This document shows positions 52,598-55,321 of a stretch of 55,321 nucleotides of DNA, one piece after another. The notes beneath the pieces are model-generated. The model did no database searches. It had not been told where the DNA came from and saw only the letters and a list, made by a program, of their open reading frames with translations. A program made the position numbers and the translations under genes. The DNA comes from Pseudomonas gingeri. GTDB lineage: Bacteria > Pseudomonadota > Gammaproteobacteria > Pseudomonadales > Pseudomonadaceae. The stretch spans positions 1-55,321 of the forward strand of contig NZ_JACAPR010000020.1 of the NCBI RefSeq assembly GCF_013385635.1, read 5' to 3'. Within the stretch, counting starts at the first letter, position 1; every line of letters starts with the position of its first letter.

Positions 52598-53224
52598 CTA
52601 CTTGCCCTCCAGTGTGGCGATGAGCTCATCCGTGGCCACGATCGAGTGGGCAAATGTCGGACCGTTGAGCTCGTGCGCGGCGTGCATCATTTCCGGTTTG
52701 AGGGCGGCGGTGGCGTCCCGCACCAAGGTCACGTGATAACCCAGTTCCACCGCATAACGGGCAGTCGCCTCGATACAGGTATTGGCCAGCAGGCCGACGA
52801 TGATCACATGGGTGATGCCTTGCTGCTTGAGGCGAAAGTCCAGGTCGGTATTGGCGAATCCGCTGGAGCCCCAGTGTTCCTGCACGACGATATCGCCGTC
52901 CTTCGGCGCGAAATCAGGATGCCATTCGCCACCCCATTCACCCCGTGCGAAGTGATGCATATGCATGACTTTGCATTGTGTCGGGCTCGGGTGGTCCCAG
53001 CGTTCGTAGTCGCCTTTTTCCCAACGACGGTGCGGTACAATCACTACCTGGATGCCCTGGCCCCGTACGGTCCGGTCAAGGGCGCGCAGGTTGTCGAGCA
53101 GGTGAACCTGGTTGGCGACGGGTTCGATGAAGGGGTAGACCTTGCCGCCTTCCGAGAGAAAGTCATTGTAGGGATCGACCAGCAGATAGGCGGTCCGATC
53201 GATAGGGTAGGTGACAGTCGACAT
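52598..53224 (-). CDS. Isochorismatase-family cysteine hydrolase
   Basis: 208 residues from the ATG at 53224 (GGAG upstream). Motifs: YLLVDPYNDF (catalytic Asp), a Lys in FAPKDGDIVVQEHWGSSGF and the nucleophile Cys in VGLLANTCIEATARYA. These form the D-K-C triad of isochorismatase-like amidases, which release ammonia from amides or biurets. Paired with an aldehyde dehydrogenase, a short degradation route is implied; the substrate is unknown. The palindrome at 53284-53302 lies 60 bases upstream. Confidence 0.88.
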   Translation of the reverse strand: MSTVTYPIDRTAYLLVDPYNDFLSEGGKVYPFIEPVANQVHLLDNLRALDRTVRGQGIQVVIVPHRRWEKGDYERWDHPSPTQCKVMHMHHFARGEWGGEWHPDFAPKDGDIVVQEHWGSSGFANTDLDFRLKQQGITHVIIVGLLANTCIEATARYAVELGYHVTLVRDATAALKPEMMHAAHELNGPTFAHSIVATDELIATLEGK

Positions 53225-53283
53225 AGCGGGATCTCCAGTGATGTTGGATAGCCAGGGCAGCGGGGGTTGCCTTGGTATTACTA

Positions 53284-53302
53284 TACTATGATAATCATAG
53301 TA
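53284..53302. promoter_or_regulatory. Perfect 19-bp palindrome, likely HxlR operator
   Basis: TACTATGAT and ATCATAGTA flank a single A. It lies between the divergent isochorismatase operon and the hxlR gene, 22 bases before the hxlR ATG. Its size and position fit a winged-helix dimer that controls both genes. Confidence 0.7.
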
Positions 53303-53323
53303 ACTTCCGAGAGGCAAGGTGGT

Positions 53324-53821
53324 ATGTCGTTGAAAGAAAGTGCGCCCGAAACGTTGTGCCCGATCGCGCGGGCGGAGGAAATTGTAGGTGGCCGCTGGAC
53401 TCTGCTGGTTTTGCGCGAGCTGTTCATGGGCAATCGTCGCTTCGACGAGATCCAGATCCAGACGGGCGGAACGCCGCAGATGATTGCCGGTCGCCTGAAA
53501 AGCCTGGAGGCTGACGGACTGGTTGAGCGGCGCCCCTACAGCGAGCGTCCGCTGCGCCACGAATACCACCTGACGCCCAAAGGCGAGGGGTTCTACTCCG
53601 TGGTCCTGGCGTTACGGGCGTGGGGCGAGACCTGGTGCAAATCGGAAGAGGAAGAATTGGCGGTGCGCTATACGCACAAACTCTGCGGCCAGCCAGCGGG
53701 CCTGGGGCCGCTTTGCGAGCATTGCGCGCAACCGCTGCGTCGGGAAGAGTTGATCAGCGAGCCCGGCGCGGCCTATGCCATGGAGCGCAAGGTGCGGCGT
53801 GAGGTGTCGAAAGGGAATTGA
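53324..53821 (+). CDS. HxlR-family transcriptional regulator
   Basis: 165 residues from the ATG at 53324 (GAGGCAAGGTGG upstream). Contains the HxlR core CPIARAEEIVGGRWTLLVLRELFMGNRRFDEI ... MIAGRLKSLEADGLVERR ... YHLTPKGEGF, with the first Cys that in some members senses aldehydes or oxidants. The C-terminal extension carries two cysteine pairs (LCEHC and an earlier single Cys in KLCGQPAG), a possible metal or redox site. Divergent from an aldehyde dehydrogenase operon, so aldehyde sensing is plausible but inferred. Confidence 0.88.
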   Translation: MSLKESAPETLCPIARAEEIVGGRWTLLVLRELFMGNRRFDEIQIQTGGTPQMIAGRLKSLEADGLVERRPYSERPLRHEYHLTPKGEGFYSVVLALRAWGETWCKSEEEELAVRYTHKLCGQPAGLGPLCEHCAQPLRREELISEPGAAYAMERKVRREVSKGN

Positions 53822-53830
53822 AACGAATAG

Positions 53831-53989
53831 TCAGCCCAGGTGCTTTATCAGTGAGACGATGAAATACAGGGCCAGCGCCGTACCGGCTCCCAACCCGAAC
53901 GACAGCCATACCTTGTAAGGACTGGAGGGTGAGTGAAGGACTCCGGCATGAAACGAACGGAAAGTGTTCGACGCAAGAGGCAGTTGGCA
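53831..53989 (-). pseudogene. Remnant of a small membrane protein
   Basis: An open stretch of about 52 codons on the minus strand has a convincing C-terminus, VWLSFGLGAGTALALYFIVS-type hydrophobic segment followed by LIKHLG and a stop. No ATG precedes it; the frame is closed by a stop at 53990-53992. Either a remnant or a CTG/TTG-started protein. Low certainty. Confidence 0.3.
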
Positions 53990-54003
53990 CTATAGTTTGC
54001 TTA

Positions 54004-54015
54004 TTGTAGCTACAA
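54004..54015. promoter_or_regulatory. Perfect 12-bp palindrome before the antitoxin gene
   Basis: TTGTAGCTACAA, 17 bases upstream of the relB-like ATG. RelB/DinJ antitoxins bind such palindromes over their own promoter, so autorepression is likely. Confidence 0.6.
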
Positions 54016-54032
54016 CGAGCCTGGAGTGAGCT

Positions 54033-54293
54033 ATGGCGCATACTGAAGTGGTACGTACCCGGATTGACAGTGAACTGAAGGCCAATGCCACGGAAATTCT
54101 CGATGGGATGGGCATGACGGTTTCCCAGGCAATTCGTATGCTTTTGGTTCAGATCGTTCAGGACAAGGAGCTTCCCTTCAAGGTGAAGGCCCCTAACGCC
54201 AAGACCCGGGCGGTGATGGAGGCCACTGATCGCGGTGAAAACCTTCGTGAGTATGAAAGCACAGAGGCGTTGTACAAGGACCTGGGAATCTGA
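54033..54293 (+). CDS. RelB/DinJ-family antitoxin
   Basis: 86 residues. TEVVRTRIDSELKANATEILDGMGMTVSQAIRMLLVQIV is the ribbon-helix-helix DNA-binding domain of RelB/DinJ antitoxins; the C-terminal LREYESTEALYKDLGI is the toxin-binding tail. GGAG 10 bases upstream. The partner toxin-like gene is convergent, not downstream in the same operon. Confidence 0.9.
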   Translation: MAHTEVVRTRIDSELKANATEILDGMGMTVSQAIRMLLVQIVQDKELPFKVKAPNAKTRAVMEATDRGENLREYESTEALYKDLGI

Positions 54294-54336
54294 ATCCGGA
54301 AGGGTGCCTCAAGGTGCCGTTCTGGCTTTTTCAGGT

Positions 54337-54609
54337 TTACTCGAAGAGGTCTTTCACGCTTCCTGTCCGTTCCAGCGTAATCGTTCCTGCCATGGCATCG
54401 CATTTGTAGAGCAGCCACCAGTCGAAGCCAATCTTGCAATTCCAGCGTCCCCAGGTTCCCGGGATAGGGTTGTCACAGCAGTAGAGTGGCAGCTTTCGTT
54501 GATGGGTAAGGCCTTCGATGATTGGTTTGATTCGGTCGAGGTCTTGGCCTAAGGCCTTTTGAGTTTTAACGTCCAAGGCGAATTGTTCTGTGATTCTGAT
54601 CTTCAGCAT
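54337..54609 (-). CDS. YafQ/RelE-like toxin with substituted catalytic histidines
   Basis: 90 residues, GGGGAAAG before the ATG. Fold markers of YafQ are present (DNPIPGTWGRWNCKIGFDWWLLYK ... LERTGSVKDLFE in place of the E. coli pattern DHPLQGSWKGYRDAHVEPDW ... RTGTHAALF). The three histidines that serve catalysis in E. coli YafQ (positions 50, 63 and 87) align with Asn, Lys and Val; the Asp before Trp is kept. It is convergent with the RelB-like gene (44 bases between the stops), which is unusual for this class. Confidence 0.7.
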   Translation of the reverse strand: MLKIRITEQFALDVKTQKALGQDLDRIKPIIEGLTHQRKLPLYCCDNPIPGTWGRWNCKIGFDWWLLYKCDAMAGTITLERTGSVKDLFE

Positions 54610-54803
54610 TCTTTCCCCATCAGCTTTGGGAGAGTGAAAAAGTCTTCTGGAGGCAGGTAAAAAAGAAGGCTCGCCGAACGGTGGGCTTTTCCGTTTCCGG
54701 CTTCGATGATCTCTGAAATCGCTCTTTGGGGCAGGCAGGGGAGTGATTCATTTCATTTCTGGAAGGTCCTGAACCTATCGAGTAGAACAGGCCAGCCTAT
54801 AAA

Positions 54804-54832
54804 CAAAAAGCCCCGAACAGGTTCAGGGCTTT
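54804..54832 (-). terminator. Terminator of nrdB
   Basis: AAAGCCC (54808-54814) pairs with GGGCTTT (54826-54832), with GAAC/GTTC inside; on the minus strand it is followed by TTTTTG. It lies 33 bases past the nrdB stop. Confidence 0.8.
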
Positions 54833-54864
54833 CAGTGTTTCGGACTATTCGTGCAGGACGAAGA

Positions 54865-55321
54865 TCAATCCCAGCTCAACGCACCGCCAGTCTGGTACTC
54901 GATCACACGGGTCTCGAAGAAGTTCTTCTCTTTCTTCAGGTCCATGATCTCGCTCATCCAGGGGAACGGGTTGGTGGTCCCCGGGTACTCTTCCTTCAGG
55001 CCGATCTGCGACAGGCGACGGTTGGCGATGAACTTGAGGTAGTCCTCCATCATCGCCGCGTTCATGCCCAGTACGCCGCGGGGCATGGTGTCACGGGCGT
55101 ATTCGATTTCCAGCTGGGTGCCCTGCAGGATCATCTGCGTGGCTTCTTCCTTCATCTCGGCATCCCACAGGTGCGGGTTTTCGATCTTGATCTGGTTGAT
55201 CACGTCGATGCCGAAGTTCAGGTGCATGGATTCGTCGCGCAGGATGTACTGGAACTGCTCGGCGACGCCGGTCATCTTGTTGCGCCGGCCCATGGACAGT
55301 ATCTGGGTGAAGCCGCAGTAG
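54865..55321 (-). CDS. nrdB: Class Ia ribonucleotide reductase beta subunit, C-terminal part
   Basis: The last 151 residues, open at the right window edge; the reading frame continues upstream of the apparent ATG at 55293 (YCGFTQILS before MGRRNKM). YILRDESMHLNFGIDVINQI carries the Glu and His ligands of the second iron site, and the end NFFETRVIEYQTGGALSWD is the C-terminal tail that docks onto NrdA, with its conserved Tyr. It makes the radical for dNTP synthesis. Well-conserved core gene. Confidence 0.92.
   Translation of the reverse strand, partial: YCGFTQILSMGRRNKMTGVAEQFQYILRDESMHLNFGIDVINQIKIENPHLWDAEMKEEATQMILQGTQLEIEYARDTMPRGVLGMNAAMMEDYLKFIANRRLSQIGLKEEYPGTTNPFPWMSEIMDLKKEKNFFETRVIEYQTGGALSWD

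Noticed and set aside
1..55321. CRISPR array, tRNA or rRNA genes
   Set aside because: No regularly spaced repeats of suitable length and no cloverleaf or rRNA sequence were recognised in a reading by eye.

Overview
The window reads as a chromosomal stretch of a fluorescens-group Pseudomonas. Grounds: high-GC core genes with REP elements of the type CGGGCAAGCCCGCTCCCAC (36352-36434) and GTTCCCACGC (39050-39157), a DUF6124 gene, opgD, a dipZ/msrAB cluster, an nrdB of the pseudomonad type, and genes of the pKLC102/PFGI-1 class of integrative conjugative elements (ICE). No species call is made, and no rRNA, tRNA, integrase, transposase or CRISPR array was seen.

Layout. 1-4265: a two-gene, translationally coupled Gabija-like defence operon on the minus strand (OLD-family ATPase/TOPRIM nuclease plus UvrD-like helicase). 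4700-5340: a DUF6124 gene behind a strongly structured leader with a terminator inside it. 5667-17092: a type I secretion cluster (TolC, HlyB-like ABC exporter, HlyD-like adaptor), then an AT-richer cargo pair, a small membrane-anchored protein and an 1842-residue RTX protein. 17343-25577: ICE backbone and accessory genes (DUF1173, a decayed copy of its 3' end, a Cys/His small protein, a plasmid-related protein, a hendecad coiled-coil membrane protein, a RadC-like JAMM protein, the STY4534/DUF3577 replication protein and a MobH relaxase), with no integrase or conjugation apparatus in view. 25725-31354: poorly known genes, including an unrecognised protein with an R-x4-H HEPN-like motif and a possible nuclease, separated by long gene-poor gaps with dispersed short repeats. 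31478-48818: ordinary core genome (two-component systems, opgD, the exported methionine-sulfoxide repair module msrA-dipZ-msrB, TetR, LysR/EamA, patatin, DUF899/YciI/VOC genes, a HAD phosphatase). 49060-50593: an orphan ICE gene (PFL_4669 family) beside two decapitated regulator genes joined head to head, a likely deletion scar. 50637-55321: a small conserved protein, an isochorismatase/aldehyde dehydrogenase operon with a divergent HxlR regulator and a perfect palindrome between them, a RelB/YafQ-like toxin-antitoxin pair in unusual convergent order, and the C-terminal part of nrdB.

Most interesting signal. Four unrelated minus-strand genes of the ICE block (20247-23146) each carry a GC-rich dyad whose near edge lies 42-47 nt before the start codon. 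In two of them a second hairpin directly before the ATG buries the ribosome binding site. In one, the two hairpins share bases and cannot both form fully. This looks like a shared post-transcriptional or operator-type control of the island genes. A second structured leader sits before the DUF6124 gene.
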